Source: Nitratireductor indicus C115
GTDB lineage: Bacteria > Pseudomonadota > Alphaproteobacteria > Rhizobiales > Rhizobiaceae
Length of the DNA: 64,000 bases
Direction: 5' to 3'
Assembly (NCBI RefSeq): GCF_000300515.1
Contig: NZ_AMSI01000005.1
Span: 1-64,000, forward strand
Below, piece by piece: positions 33,837 to 43,047 of this stretch. Below the pieces are notes generated by a model. That model had not been told where the DNA came from, ran no database searches, and was given only the letters and a program-made list of their open reading frames with translations. The position numbers and the translations under genes are program-made. Position 1 is the first letter of the stretch. Each line of letters begins with the position of its first letter.

Positions 33837-34651
33837 GAACGGGCCTCCATCACGGTTTCCCGGCCGAGCCGGCGCACGAGTTCGCGCCGGTAGCGCGCAC
33901 TGGCATGCAGGTCGTCGCGGGCGTTGAGCGACCAGGCGATATCGTTGAGCGCGTCATCGAGTGCCCCACCATCCTCCTGCGGGAGATCGAAACGGCGGGG
34001 GTGATCGTCCACGCCGGCCACCGCAAGGCGGGTGGTTTGACCGTCGCTGACCGCGGCACAGGCAACGATGGCAAAGTCGCCATGACGCCTGCCGATCTCA
34101 CGGAAAGCGTGGCCAGTTCCACGGCCCGCCACCGGAAAGGCAACCGCCTCGATCATCTCGCCTTCGGCGATGGCCGTGGACATCATGCCCAGGAAGAATT
34201 CGGCGGCAGGCACGGTGCGCCTCCTGCGCCGGCTCGCGAGCCTTACCGAACCGCCAAGTGCGATCAGCGAAAGCGGCAGTTCGGCGCTCGGGTCCGCATG
34301 GGCAATGGAGCCGCATACCGTGCCGCGCGCCCGCGTCTGCACATGACCAATCCAGCCGATCGCCTGCGACAGGAGCGGGAGTTTTTCGGCAAGCTGCGGC
34401 CAGGCTTCGAATTCCGCCTGTCGAACGCCGGCGCCGACGATCACCTCGCCCCGCTCCTCGCGGATCGCGCGCAGCGCATGGAGAGGCATGATGTCGATCA
34501 GGACCCCGGGACGCGCCAGGCGCATGTTCAGCATCGGCACCAGGGATTGACCTCCGGCGATGATGCGGGCGTCGGACCCTGCGCGGTGCAGTGTCTCGAG
34601 CACCTCTTCCTGCGTGTCGGGCCTCAGAAAATCGAATGCGGGCGGCTTCAT
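33824..34651 (-). CDS. hmfB: molybdenum hydroxylase medium (FAD-binding) subunit, probable 2-furoyl-CoA dehydrogenase subunit
   Basis: A 275-residue flavin subunit of the CoxM/XdhB type. The FAD-binding signature ARIIAGGQSLVPMLNMRLARP lies near residue 35, and a second motif, GSIAHADPSAELP, near 110. The C-terminal CO-dehydrogenase flavoprotein domain follows. It accepts electrons from the iron-sulfur subunit. Overlaps the large-subunit gene by four bases. Some members are annotated as carbon monoxide dehydrogenase; the large subunit argues against that here. Confidence 0.85.
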   Translation of the reverse strand: MKPPAFDFLRPDTQEEVLETLHRAGSDARIIAGGQSLVPMLNMRLARPGVLIDIMPLHALRAIREERGEVIVGAGVRQAEFEAWPQLAEKLPLLSQAIGWIGHVQTRARGTVCGSIAHADPSAELPLSLIALGGSVRLASRRRRRTVPAAEFFLGMMSTAIAEGEMIEAVAFPVAGRGTGHAFREIGRRHGDFAIVACAAVSDGQTTRLAVAGVDDHPRRFDLPQEDGGALDDALNDIAWSLNARDDLHASARYRRELVRRLGRETVMEARSCRS

Positions 34652-37611
34652 GAGCGGCCTCCCAGCAGTGCCTTCAGGCGGGCGAGAATTCCGCCGCCGC
34701 CTGATCCGCCGCCGGCATGACGCGCCAGCGCCTGGAAGAATTGACCGATGACCACGCGCGCCGCGCCATCGAGAAGCCGTCCACCGACGGAGGCAACCTT
34801 GCCGCCTATGCCCGCCTCATAGCGATATCCCACAACCGTCTTGCCATCAGCGTCGGTCAGCGTGATGCGCCCGACGCCGCTGCCGAAGCCCAGCGCACCC
34901 TGCGTGGAACCGCTCAGGGTCACCGCTTCGGGCTCAACCATATCCGACAGCTTGATTTCGGCGCGGTAACGCCCCTTGACCGGCCCGACGCCGAGCGTCA
35001 CATCGGCGCGGAAATGCGTGGCGCTGACTTTTTCGACGCCATGGGCGCCGGGGATGATGGCTTCCAGCGTGGCCGGATCAAGCAGCATCTTCCAGACCGC
35101 CTCGCGAGAAGCAGCAACCGTGGCACTGCCCTCTCCGGTCAGCTGGCGCTCGCCAGGTCTGGCCTTTGCAGGCTTCCGGGCCTGCGGGTTCGAAGAAGGC
35201 TTTTCCTCGCCAAAGATCAGATCGGCGATGCGGCCGGGGGAGAGCGGCAAGGTGATATCGGATGCTCCGGTCGCATCGGCAATTGCATTGGCAATGCAGA
35301 CCGGCGTGGACATGCAATTGCCCTCGCCCACACCCTTGGCGCCCAACGGTGTGAAGGGAGACGGGCTCTCATAGTGCAGGATGACCGGTTCGGGCGTCTC
35401 CATCACCGTCGGCATGAGGTAATCCGCCAGCGTGCCGGACAGGAAAGACCCGTCTTCGCCATAGGCGTATTCCTCGAACAGGGCTGCACCCACGGCCTGC
35501 GCGAACGCGCCGCGCACCTGCCCCTCGACCATGCCGGAATGCAGGATGCGCCCGCAATCATGCATGGTCACATATTTGTCGATGCGCACCGCCCCTGTCG
35601 CCGGATCGATCTCAATGCCGCAGAAATCGAAGATGAAGCCGTGGCAGAGCGAGGAATTGATGCCGTCTACCGGTGTGGGCGCCTCAAGCTGTTCCGGTGT
35701 CCAGAAGACGGTTTCGCGGATCGTGTGGCCTATGCCATCGGGCAACGTTCCCGGTGCCCAATGGCTGGAGGCTGCGACACGGTTGAAGGAAACCGAGTTG
35801 TCCGGGTTGTTGCGGTCGAAGATGCGCCCGCCGGCGAATTCGACCTGCGCCGCCTCGACATTGAGCTGGCTTGCGGCGATTGCGGCCAGCCGCTCGCGGA
35901 TACGGTCCGCGGCAAGCCGCGCCGTGCCGGCGACGGCTGCCGCGAAACGGCTTGAATAATTGCCAGACGCTATCGACCAGGCATCCCGACCGGTATCGAG
36001 TTCAGTGTTCACGCGTACTGCCTCGAAAGGCAGGCCGAGGCGGTCGGCCACCACCTGCGCCAGCACCGTGCGGTGCCCCTGCCCCTGTGGAACGGAGGCG
36101 ACCTTGACGGTGACCGCGCCAAGCGGATCGATACCGATGGTGGCAACCGCCTGCGCGCCGTTCTTCGGACCGGCCTTGGCACGTTCCTGCGGCGTCAGGA
36201 CCGTGGTGATATAGCCCATGTTGGAAACGCTGGGCTCGACGGCGGCAGCAAGCCCGATGCCGTAGAGCTTCCCCGCTTCACGGGCGCGTTTGCGCCGTTC
36301 GACGAGATCATCAAAGCCTCCGTCCTTCAATGCCGCCTCAAAGGCCGCAACGTAATCGCCCGAATCGAGCAACGCACCGGAAGCCGTGCGGTAGGGAAAG
36401 GCACCGGAGGGCACGAGATTGCGGCGGATAACCTCAAGTCGGTCGAGCCCCAACTCGTCGGCGATGCGATGCATCAGCCGCTCGAGCGGATAATAGATCT
36501 GCGGGCCGCCGAAACCACGGTTGAGACCCGTCGGTGTCTTGTTGGTCAGAACGACACGGTTGCGGATGGCGAGGTTGGATATCGCATAGGCGCCCGTCAT
36601 GTTGCCGTGCATGCGGTACAGCGTGGCAGGCTCAGGCGCGCGCAGATGCGCGCCGCAATCCTCGATCTGATCCCAGGAGAGCGCCGTCACGCGGCCGTCG
36701 GGCTCGACGGCGGCCTCCAGCCGCGTGACGCGGTTGGTCGCCGAGACGGAAGCCATAAGATGTTCCAGCCGGTCTTCGATCCATTTGACCGGCCGGCCAG
36801 AGATACGGGCGGCGACCGCAGCAAGGATCGCATAGACGAACACACCCTGCTTGACGCCGAAGGAGCCGCCCGAATCAGGCGGTGTCCTGAGCCGCATCCG
36901 GTTGCCCGGCACCTTGAGCGCCAGCGCCACCACCGCATGGATGGAGAACGGCCCCTGGAAATTCGCCGTCACGTCATAGGCATCCTCGCCCGGATCGTAT
37001 TCGGCGATCACGCCATAGGTTTCGATGGGCGTGCAGGAATTGCGCGGATAGGAAATCTCGACGGCGATCCGATGCCTTGCCTCGGAAAAGGCCTTTTCGG
37101 GATCGCCATAACGGAAGCTTCGTTCGGAAATGCAGTTGCTGCCAAGTGAAGGGTGCAGAAGCGGCGCTTCATCCTGAAGGGCCGCTTTCGGGTCCATCAC
37201 CACCGGCAGGACGCCATAGTCGACCTCGATCAGATCGAGCGCGTCCTCGGCCAGATAGCGCGTTTCAGCAACGACAAGCGCCACCGGCTCACCCACATAA
37301 CGCACCCGCTCGCGCGCCATGGGCCAGCATTCCACATTGGCCTTCACGCCAACGGTCAGGCTACGGGTCAGTGAAGCGACATCATCGCCGGTAATGACCG
37401 CGTGGACGCCATCGAGCGCCAGCGCCTTCGAAGCATTGATGGAACGGATTTCGGCATGGGCATGCGGGGAACGCAAAATGGCAAGATGCGCCGTGTCGCG
37501 GCGGGTCGGCAGGTCATCTATGTAGCGGCCGCGACCGGTCAGGAGCGCGGCATCTTCCACACGCGGCATCGAACGGCCGACAAGGCCGGTGCTTTCCTGA
37601 TTGACGGACAT
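34648..37611 (-). CDS. hmfA: molybdenum hydroxylase large subunit fused to a CoxG/SRPBCC domain, probable 2-furoyl-CoA dehydrogenase
   Basis: A 987-residue molybdopterin-binding subunit. It starts with the aldehyde-oxidase a/b-hammerhead domain (LLTGRGRYIDDLP), continues through the molybdopterin domains (LNRGFGGPQIYYPLER, VPQGQGHRTVLAQVVAD) and has the catalytic glutamate loop GAKGVGEGNC near 780. The AYRCSFR cysteine loop of true CO dehydrogenase is absent. The last ~160 residues are a separate CoxG/START-like domain (GSATVAASREAVWKMLLDPA). The Mo enzyme would hydroxylate furoyl-CoA with water as oxygen source. First gene of the cluster; the roughly 100-base gap before it should hold the promoter. 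Confidence 0.75.
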   Translation of the reverse strand: MSVNQESTGLVGRSMPRVEDAALLTGRGRYIDDLPTRRDTAHLAILRSPHAHAEIRSINASKALALDGVHAVITGDDVASLTRSLTVGVKANVECWPMARERVRYVGEPVALVVAETRYLAEDALDLIEVDYGVLPVVMDPKAALQDEAPLLHPSLGSNCISERSFRYGDPEKAFSEARHRIAVEISYPRNSCTPIETYGVIAEYDPGEDAYDVTANFQGPFSIHAVVALALKVPGNRMRLRTPPDSGGSFGVKQGVFVYAILAAVAARISGRPVKWIEDRLEHLMASVSATNRVTRLEAAVEPDGRVTALSWDQIEDCGAHLRAPEPATLYRMHGNMTGAYAISNLAIRNRVVLTNKTPTGLNRGFGGPQIYYPLERLMHRIADELGLDRLEVIRRNLVPSGAFPYRTASGALLDSGDYVAAFEAALKDGGFDDLVERRKRAREAGKLYGIGLAAAVEPSVSNMGYITTVLTPQERAKAGPKNGAQAVATIGIDPLGAVTVKVASVPQGQGHRTVLAQVVADRLGLPFEAVRVNTELDTGRDAWSIASGNYSSRFAAAVAGTARLAADRIRERLAAIAASQLNVEAAQVEFAGGRIFDRNNPDNSVSFNRVAASSHWAPGTLPDGIGHTIRETVFWTPEQLEAPTPVDGINSSLCHGFIFDFCGIEIDPATGAVRIDKYVTMHDCGRILHSGMVEGQVRGAFAQAVGAALFEEYAYGEDGSFLSGTLADYLMPTVMETPEPVILHYESPSPFTPLGAKGVGEGNCMSTPVCIANAIADATGASDITLPLSPGRIADLIFGEEKPSSNPQARKPAKARPGERQLTGEGSATVAASREAVWKMLLDPATLEAIIPGAHGVEKVSATHFRADVTLGVGPVKGRYRAEIKLSDMVEPEAVTLSGSTQGALGFGSGVGRITLTDADGKTVVGYRYEAGIGGKVASVGGRLLDGAARVVIGQFFQALARHAGGGSGGGGILARLKALLGGRS

Positions 37612-37711
37612 TCACTCCTCCCCGTCCGACATGGACGGCCCTCATGGGCGTTCATGCGCAAGGAGAAGCGCGGCGACGATACCGCTAAGTCTTATAACTT
37701 ACCCTGGAGTC

Positions 37712-38563
37712 TCAAATTCGCTCGTTCAGGCGGGTGACCCGGCGAAAAATGCTCGGGGACGATCCGGCATGGTCGTGGAAGAACCGGGAGAAGTGCGCAG
37801 GTACGGAAAAGCCGAGTTTCTCACCGATGGCAGCGAAGGTGTCCTCGCTCTCCACAACCTGCTGGACCGCGCATTCCAGCCTCTGCACGTTGAGAAAGAC
37901 ACGCGGGCTGACGCCCGTATTGTTCTCGAACAGACGAAAGAAATGGGCCCGCGACAGGCCGACATCGCGCGCCAATGCGTTCATGTCATCCACCTCGCCC
38001 GGCGCATCCTGAATGCGCCGCACCGCCTTCTGGATGCGGTAATCCATCATGCGGCCATCGGCGAGGCTGCGGATCGAGTTGGGCAGGCCGCGCCAGGCGG
38101 TGAAACGCTCGATGACGGCAATCATCAGCCGGCCGAGAAGCTCTTCGTGCACATGGGCATCCTGCGGGGCATAAATCATCGTGGAGGCGAGCAGTTCCGT
38201 CAGCCGCCTGATCTCCGGTGTGATCGCCCCGACGCTACGGTCGAAGAAATCGGGCGCATTGCTGGCAGCCCAGTTGGGGCGGAAATGCGCAAGCCAGTGC
38301 GGCTCGATATAAAGCGCGAGGATGACCGTTTTGGGCCGTTCCAGATCGTGCTCATAGGCATGCGGTTCCCACGCATTGATCAGAACCGCGCTCTCATCGG
38401 TAAGGCGGGCAATCCCGTCCTTGACCTGAAACTGGGTGTCTGCGCCCTCGACTTTCAAAAGGACATGGCAATGCGGGTGCGCGTGGCGCACCAGAGGGCG
38501 ATCCATATCCAGAAGCGCGACACGCCCAAAGCGGCCTCTGGCAATGCGCAGAGCATCAGACAT
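37712..38563 (-). CDS. AraC-family transcriptional regulator
   Basis: A 283-residue regulator with an N-terminal cupin-like sensing domain (HAHPHCHVLLKVEG, DESAVLINAWEPHAYEH) and a C-terminal double helix-turn-helix (MNALARDVGLSRAHFFRLF and FAAIGEKLGFSVPAHFSRFF). It lies directly upstream of the molybdenum-hydroxylase cluster in the same direction, so it is the likely activator of that cluster, responding to the acid or its CoA ester. AraC-type activators are known for furoate clusters in Pseudomonas, which agrees with the proposed pathway. Confidence 0.88.
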   Translation of the reverse strand: MSDALRIARGRFGRVALLDMDRPLVRHAHPHCHVLLKVEGADTQFQVKDGIARLTDESAVLINAWEPHAYEHDLERPKTVILALYIEPHWLAHFRPNWAASNAPDFFDRSVGAITPEIRRLTELLASTMIYAPQDAHVHEELLGRLMIAVIERFTAWRGLPNSIRSLADGRMMDYRIQKAVRRIQDAPGEVDDMNALARDVGLSRAHFFRLFENNTGVSPRVFLNVQRLECAVQQVVESEDTFAAIGEKLGFSVPAHFSRFFHDHAGSSPSIFRRVTRLNERI

Positions 38564-38632
38564 GGCTATAATTAGCCGGTCATTCGCAGAAAATGCAATT
38601 GAAAGCCGTCAAACGGCAAATTCAGGCGCGTT

Positions 38633-40066
38633 TCATGTCTTGAACGGCCCAGACAAGCCTCGATCTTGCAACAATGTTGCAAGCTTGTTTGCCGCAAGCA
38701 TCATGTCCAGCCCCTGCTTTCCGATCAGGCGCTCGCGCTCTTCCGCGCTAGGACAAGCCACAATGGCTCTCCAGAAGGCAGACAAGACCTCCGCCTGTTC
38801 AGCAAGCTTTTCCGCATTCGTCCCATCGCCAGCGATGCGTGCAAGCTGTGCGGCGGACGTGCCGCCGATACCTGCCGGAACGTCTGTCCCCCCGTCCTCA
38901 TATCCATCCGGGAGACTGCCCTTCAGGTTGACGACGCGGCGGTCTCTTATGGCCATGAGAATCTGGTCCACTGCCTGCCTGGCGCCCGCCACCCGCGAGG
39001 GATGATCCGTGTCGGCAGCGGCATGCGGCAGAAGTTCAAGCCTCCCGCCGAACCGCTCGACCAGCGAGAGATAGGGCAGCATCGGGCCCGAAAGCGCGCC
39101 GGTGGCGGCATCCTTGAAGAGATCGGCATCGATGGCCGCATGGGTGATCCTGCCTACCGCCATCGCCTCGGCAAGCGCCTCCACATCCACCAGCTCGCCA
39201 CGGTCGTAATTGATGAGGACAGCGCCTTCGGCGAGTGCAGCAAGCACTTTTGCATCGACAAGCCCCGCATTGGCGTAGCGGCCCGTTTGCGCATCGAGAT
39301 TGCCGAGCCCCACATGCACGGAGAAGACGTGAGCGCCCCGCGCGGCTTCAAGCGGGGTTTCGGCATAGACGAACCCCTCAGCCTCGATCCATTCGCGGTG
39401 ATGGGCGCGGGCGTGCACCACCACTTCCATGCCAAAGGCACGCGCGAGCTTTGCCAGTTCGCGGCCGATATTGCCGTAGCCGACGATGCCGAAGCGCTTG
39501 CCTTCCAGCTTGGCTGTCGGCACGTCGCGCAACTGGCGTCCAGTGTCGAAATCGCCCGACTGCACCTGTCGATTGAGATCGGCGACCGGCAAGTCCGGCA
39601 GAACGCGCAGCACCGCCTTCATTGCCATCTGTGCCGTGGCGCGGCTGTTGATGCCGGGCGTGTTCATGAGCGGGGCCGTTCCGCCCTCACCGTTTCCTCC
39701 ACCCCAGGACCGCGAACCCATATTGCCGGTGCCCGCGCCAATGCGCACGCCCCCCAGGGGAAAACAGGTCTCCGCCGGCAGAAAGGTTGCAGCAGCGATC
39801 ACTGCGTCGTAGCGCCCGTCGCCAGCTTCCGCGATCAATTCCTCGCGGGTCGACAAATCCGGCAGGTAGAAAAAATGTACCCGGCCCTCTTCAAGCGGCC
39901 CCGCCGTGCCGAGCGGGCCTTCATGGAAAACACCGCCCCGTGCCTCCACATGTGCCTTCACCTCGCCATGATCGATCTTGCCATTGGCATCGAAAGCAAG
40001 CCCGATCAGATCGCAGATCAGGACCCGCGCCATGCCTGCATGCGGGAGAATGGCCGAAACCGTCAT
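38633..40066 (-). CDS. D-isomer-specific 2-hydroxyacid dehydrogenase family protein
   Basis: A 477-residue NAD-dependent dehydrogenase related to D-3-phosphoglycerate dehydrogenase. The NAD fold has LEGKRFGIVGYGNIGRELAKLARAFG; the catalytic Arg region reads INYDRGELVDVEAL, and a His is seen in LLPHAAADTDHPSR. N-terminal GTGNMGSRSWGGGNGEGG is a glycine-rich insert unusual for the family, and the C-terminal ~80 residues are not a recognisable ACT domain. The ATG at 40066 is chosen for AAGGGAAAAGA upstream. It does not overlap its neighbours, and the substrate is unknown. Confidence 0.8.
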   Translation of the reverse strand: MTVSAILPHAGMARVLICDLIGLAFDANGKIDHGEVKAHVEARGGVFHEGPLGTAGPLEEGRVHFFYLPDLSTREELIAEAGDGRYDAVIAAATFLPAETCFPLGGVRIGAGTGNMGSRSWGGGNGEGGTAPLMNTPGINSRATAQMAMKAVLRVLPDLPVADLNRQVQSGDFDTGRQLRDVPTAKLEGKRFGIVGYGNIGRELAKLARAFGMEVVVHARAHHREWIEAEGFVYAETPLEAARGAHVFSVHVGLGNLDAQTGRYANAGLVDAKVLAALAEGAVLINYDRGELVDVEALAEAMAVGRITHAAIDADLFKDAATGALSGPMLPYLSLVERFGGRLELLPHAAADTDHPSRVAGARQAVDQILMAIRDRRVVNLKGSLPDGYEDGGTDVPAGIGGTSAAQLARIAGDGTNAEKLAEQAEVLSAFWRAIVACPSAEERERLIGKQGLDMMLAANKLATLLQDRGLSGPFKT

Positions 40067-40095
40067 TTCACGTCTTTTCCCTTGGCGCATGCATT

Positions 40096-41520
40096 TCAGA
40101 GAAGACCGAACCACCAGGTGGCAAGCCCCAGAAACGCGAAGAAGCCAACCACATCGGTCATTGCCGTTACGAAGACAGCGGAGGCGACAGCTGGATCGGC
40201 GCCCACCCGGTCAAGCAAAAGCGGTATGAGGATGCCCGCAAGTGCCGCCACGAACATGTTGATGACCATGGCTGCGGCAATGATGCCGCCAAGATTCGGG
40301 TCCTGGAACCAGAGCGCCGCCACGGTGCCAATCAGGACCGCGAAGATGAGACCGTTGAGAAGCCCTACGCCCATTTCACGACGGATGATGCGGCCGGCAT
40401 TGTAGATGTCGATATCGCGTGTCGCGAGCGCGCGCACCGTCACCGTCATGGTCTGCGACCCGGCATTGCCCCCCATGCCGGCGACAATCGGCATGAGAAC
40501 GGCGAGCGCTACGATCTTCTCGATCGTTCCGTCGAAAAGCCCGATCACCGAGGCCGCCAGAAAAGCGGTCAGAAGATTGACCATCAGCCACGGCACGCGC
40601 GAGCGCGCGGCGGCCATGACACGGTCGGACAGTTCCTCATCGCCCACACCGCCAAGGCGCAGAAGATCCTCCTCCGCTTCCTGCTGGATCACGTCGACGA
40701 CGTCATCGATGGTCAGAACGCCCACGAGCCGGTCGTTCTCATCCACAACGGCAGCCGACAGAAGATCGTATTTTTCGAAAATCTGCGCCGCCTCTTCCTG
40801 GTCCATCGTGGCGGGAATGGCATGGCGCGTCTCGCGCATGATGTCTTCGATCTTCGTCGTGCGGTTGGTGCGCAGGATACGGTCGAGGTCGACCGCACCA
40901 ACCAGCCGGAAGGTCGGATCGATGACGAAAATCTGCGAGAAGCTTTCCGGCAGGTTCTGCTCTTCGCGCATGTAGTCGATGGTCTGACCCACGGTCCAGA
41001 ACGGCGGCACAGCGACGAATTCCGTCTGCATGCGCCGACCGGCCGTCTCTTCCGGGTAGCCGAGAGAGCGACGCAGGCGGACGCGTTCCGTGAAGGGAAG
41101 TTCGGCTAGAATTTCATCCTGGTCCGCCTGATCGAGGTCTTCCAGGATGTAGACCGCGTCATCCGAATCGAGCTGCTCAACGGCGCGCGCCACCTGCCGA
41201 TTGGGCAGGTTTTCGAGAATTTCGAGGCGGATCGCCTCGTCCACTTCCGTCAGGGCCGTATAGTCGAAATCGTCGCCCATCAGGACGACGAGTGCCAGAC
41301 GCTGCTCGGGAAGCAGGGCTTCCAGAAGATCGCCTATCTCGGACTGGTGAAGGGAGCCGACATCCTTCTTGAGCGTCAGCGTGTCCCGGTCGGCTATGGC
41401 CGCGCCGATATGGGCAAGGAACGGCGCGGAAACGACGCCATCCTCATCATAAATCCCCATGTCGGGCGGAATGCCCGCATCGGTTCCGGCGTCGGTGTCC
41501 AGTCCTTCCGGCTCGCTCAA
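40096..41520 (-). CDS. mgtE: magnesium transporter MgtE
   Basis: A 474-residue Mg2+ channel/transporter. An N-terminal helical domain (IGDLLEALLPEQRLALVVLM, REILENLPNRQVARAVEQL-like repeats) is followed by two CBS domains (about 165-285) that sense cytosolic Mg2+, then five membrane spans with MPIVAGMGGNAGSQTMTV and LADPAVASAVF-type segments. The start is probably the TTG at 41520, which has AGGGAG six bases upstream; an ATG at 41460 would remove 20 residues. No Mg2+-sensing leader is evident. Confidence 0.92.
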   Translation of the reverse strand: MSEPEGLDTDAGTDAGIPPDMGIYDEDGVVSAPFLAHIGAAIADRDTLTLKKDVGSLHQSEIGDLLEALLPEQRLALVVLMGDDFDYTALTEVDEAIRLEILENLPNRQVARAVEQLDSDDAVYILEDLDQADQDEILAELPFTERVRLRRSLGYPEETAGRRMQTEFVAVPPFWTVGQTIDYMREEQNLPESFSQIFVIDPTFRLVGAVDLDRILRTNRTTKIEDIMRETRHAIPATMDQEEAAQIFEKYDLLSAAVVDENDRLVGVLTIDDVVDVIQQEAEEDLLRLGGVGDEELSDRVMAAARSRVPWLMVNLLTAFLAASVIGLFDGTIEKIVALAVLMPIVAGMGGNAGSQTMTVTVRALATRDIDIYNAGRIIRREMGVGLLNGLIFAVLIGTVAALWFQDPNLGGIIAAAMVINMFVAALAGILIPLLLDRVGADPAVASAVFVTAMTDVVGFFAFLGLATWWFGLL

Positions 41521-41742
41521 TGGCAACTCCCTGGAACGGAAAACGGGTTTCGGATCGGCTTTCAGCCCTCCCCGGCAATATAGAGCCGCACGCGGCACTG
41601 CAACCGGTCGGCAAGGCTTTTCGCCGAAGAAATTCAAGTCACGGGGCCACGGGGCGCTTCCTTGCGACACAAAGCGCGCGGCAAGGCTTGCCGGCTGATC
41701 TTTCGGGGCTACATCCCTTCAAAAACCCGTCAGGAAAACCCT

Positions 41743-42195
41743 ATGCCCCGCGCCAGAACACTCCTGCCCTTCCTTCTCCTCGTCATGGTAGGGGGACTCT
41801 TCATCGGTTATGTGACCCGCCCGGGAGAGTGGTATGCAGCACTCGCAAAGCCGGCCTTCAATCCACCCAACGCCGTCTTTGCCCCAGTCTGGACCCTGCT
41901 TTACATTCTCATCGCGATTGCCGGTGCACGCACCTGTCAACGGGCAGCTTCAAGCATGGCCATGCGTGCCTGGTGGCTACAGCTTGTGCTCAACTTCCTT
42001 TGGTCACCCATATTCTTTGTCGCTCACCAGATTCCGCTGGCGTTCGTCGTCATCCTGGCTCTTCTGGCAACGATTTTCGCCTTCATCCGCGATTGCTGGG
42101 ACACCGACCGGCCCGCTGCCCTTCTCTTCGTGCCCTATGCGGCCTGGGTCGCCTTTGCAGCGCTGTTGAACGGATCGATCATGGTGCTCAACTGA
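41743..42195 (+). CDS. tspO: TspO/MBR family tryptophan-rich sensory protein
   Basis: A 150-residue inner-membrane protein with five predicted spans. The family hallmarks are present: WYAALAKPAFNPPNAVFAPVWTLLY at the first loop and second helix (quoted only in part elsewhere as KPAFNPP), and WLQLVLNFLWSPIFF in helix three. Bacterial TspO proteins bind or degrade porphyrins and respond to oxygen or stress. Start ATG at 41743 has AGGAAAA upstream. It stands alone, divergent from mgtE. Confidence 0.9.
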   Translation: MPRARTLLPFLLLVMVGGLFIGYVTRPGEWYAALAKPAFNPPNAVFAPVWTLLYILIAIAGARTCQRAASSMAMRAWWLQLVLNFLWSPIFFVAHQIPLAFVVILALLATIFAFIRDCWDTDRPAALLFVPYAAWVAFAALLNGSIMVLN

Positions 42196-42289
42196 AGCGA
42201 ACATGGGTGGCGATAAACACATGCGATTACTACATTGTGTTTGCATCGGGAATTTGTGCGGGTGGCGCTTCGAATCACGGAGCATGAAG

Positions 42290-42541
42290 ATGAAAGTCTT
42301 GGCATTAGCGATCTTATCGGCAGCGGTCGGCATTCACGCAGCAGCAGCCGACACCATTACCAAACCGCTCGACACCTGGAGTGCGCAGGACCAGCGTGCC
42401 GCGGATGCCGCTGAAAGAAGCCAGGAATTGCTCGATCGGGAGCATCAACGCTGGCGCGACCAGCAGCGGGATGTGAAGACCCTTTTGACCCCGCGCCCTC
42501 TCAAGCTGGAAGTTCCGATTTACAAGCCTCCTTCACAATAG
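42290..42541 (+). CDS. small exported protein of unknown function (83 aa)
   Basis: A signal peptide (MKVLALAILSAAVGIHAAAA) ends near residue 20, leaving about 60 residues of charged helix (AQDQRAADAAERSQELLDRE) and a proline-rich tail ending YKPPSQ. The ATG at 42290 has GGAG seven bases upstream; an in-frame ATG at 42284 is too close to it. The mature part has a short coiled-coil look. No family is recognised; the likely location is the periplasm. Confidence 0.7.
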   Translation: MKVLALAILSAAVGIHAAAADTITKPLDTWSAQDQRAADAAERSQELLDREHQRWRDQQRDVKTLLTPRPLKLEVPIYKPPSQ

Positions 42542-43047
42542 ACAGGAAGCGTCGGGATTTCCCAAGAAAGCCCATAGCCGGCTATTGCTTCCGCAACGTC
42601 AACCGTGTTTAATAATCCTAAAGGGAGTTACCTCATTCTTGGGGAGTGAGGTGGCTAAAAGCCTTTGATTGGGGGGACTTGCGCGCAGGCTGAATCGTTT
42701 CGGCCCCGTTGCGGTCTCGATGTTGAACGAAGGCGCCATGCGCCGTGTATCGAGAGTTAACGCGTGTTATATCTGTACGCGTATATTGGCAGCTGTGTGC
42801 TCATACTCGTTGCTGCGGGGCTCGCTGTGCCCTTTTTGGACGACCGAAAGTCCAATTCCCGGCGGGATTGATGTGAATTGCGGTGCGCATTGCTGTACCG
42901 GGGCCGTCAGGGCGGCCACCCCGTAACCGCACCAGCCCCCCTCTTGGCCGACGCCTTTATGCGCGCCGGCGATAAACATTATTTGTCTTATTCCTGTGAA
43001 TATGGCGGGATAGATCGCGCTCATCGTGACTGCCTTTGGGGTCCTGC
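42542..43047. other. intergenic region without recognisable gene
   Basis: This 506-base stretch separates the small exported protein from the CYTH-CHAD gene. I see only a weak ACCTCA/TGAGGT inverted repeat near 42630-42655. An 85-codon plus-strand frame here is Cys-rich without coding character or a ribosome binding site, so I do not call it. Confidence 0.5.

Noticed and set aside
33324-37611. Reading the molybdenum enzyme as aerobic carbon monoxide dehydrogenase (CoxSML)
   Set aside because: The AYxCSFR cysteine loop is absent, and ligase, crotonase and BenE neighbours point to a CoA-ester substrate.
42669-42926. 85-codon frame in the gap before the CYTH-CHAD gene
   Set aside because: Cys-rich, no ribosome binding site, no coding bias; treated as non-coding.
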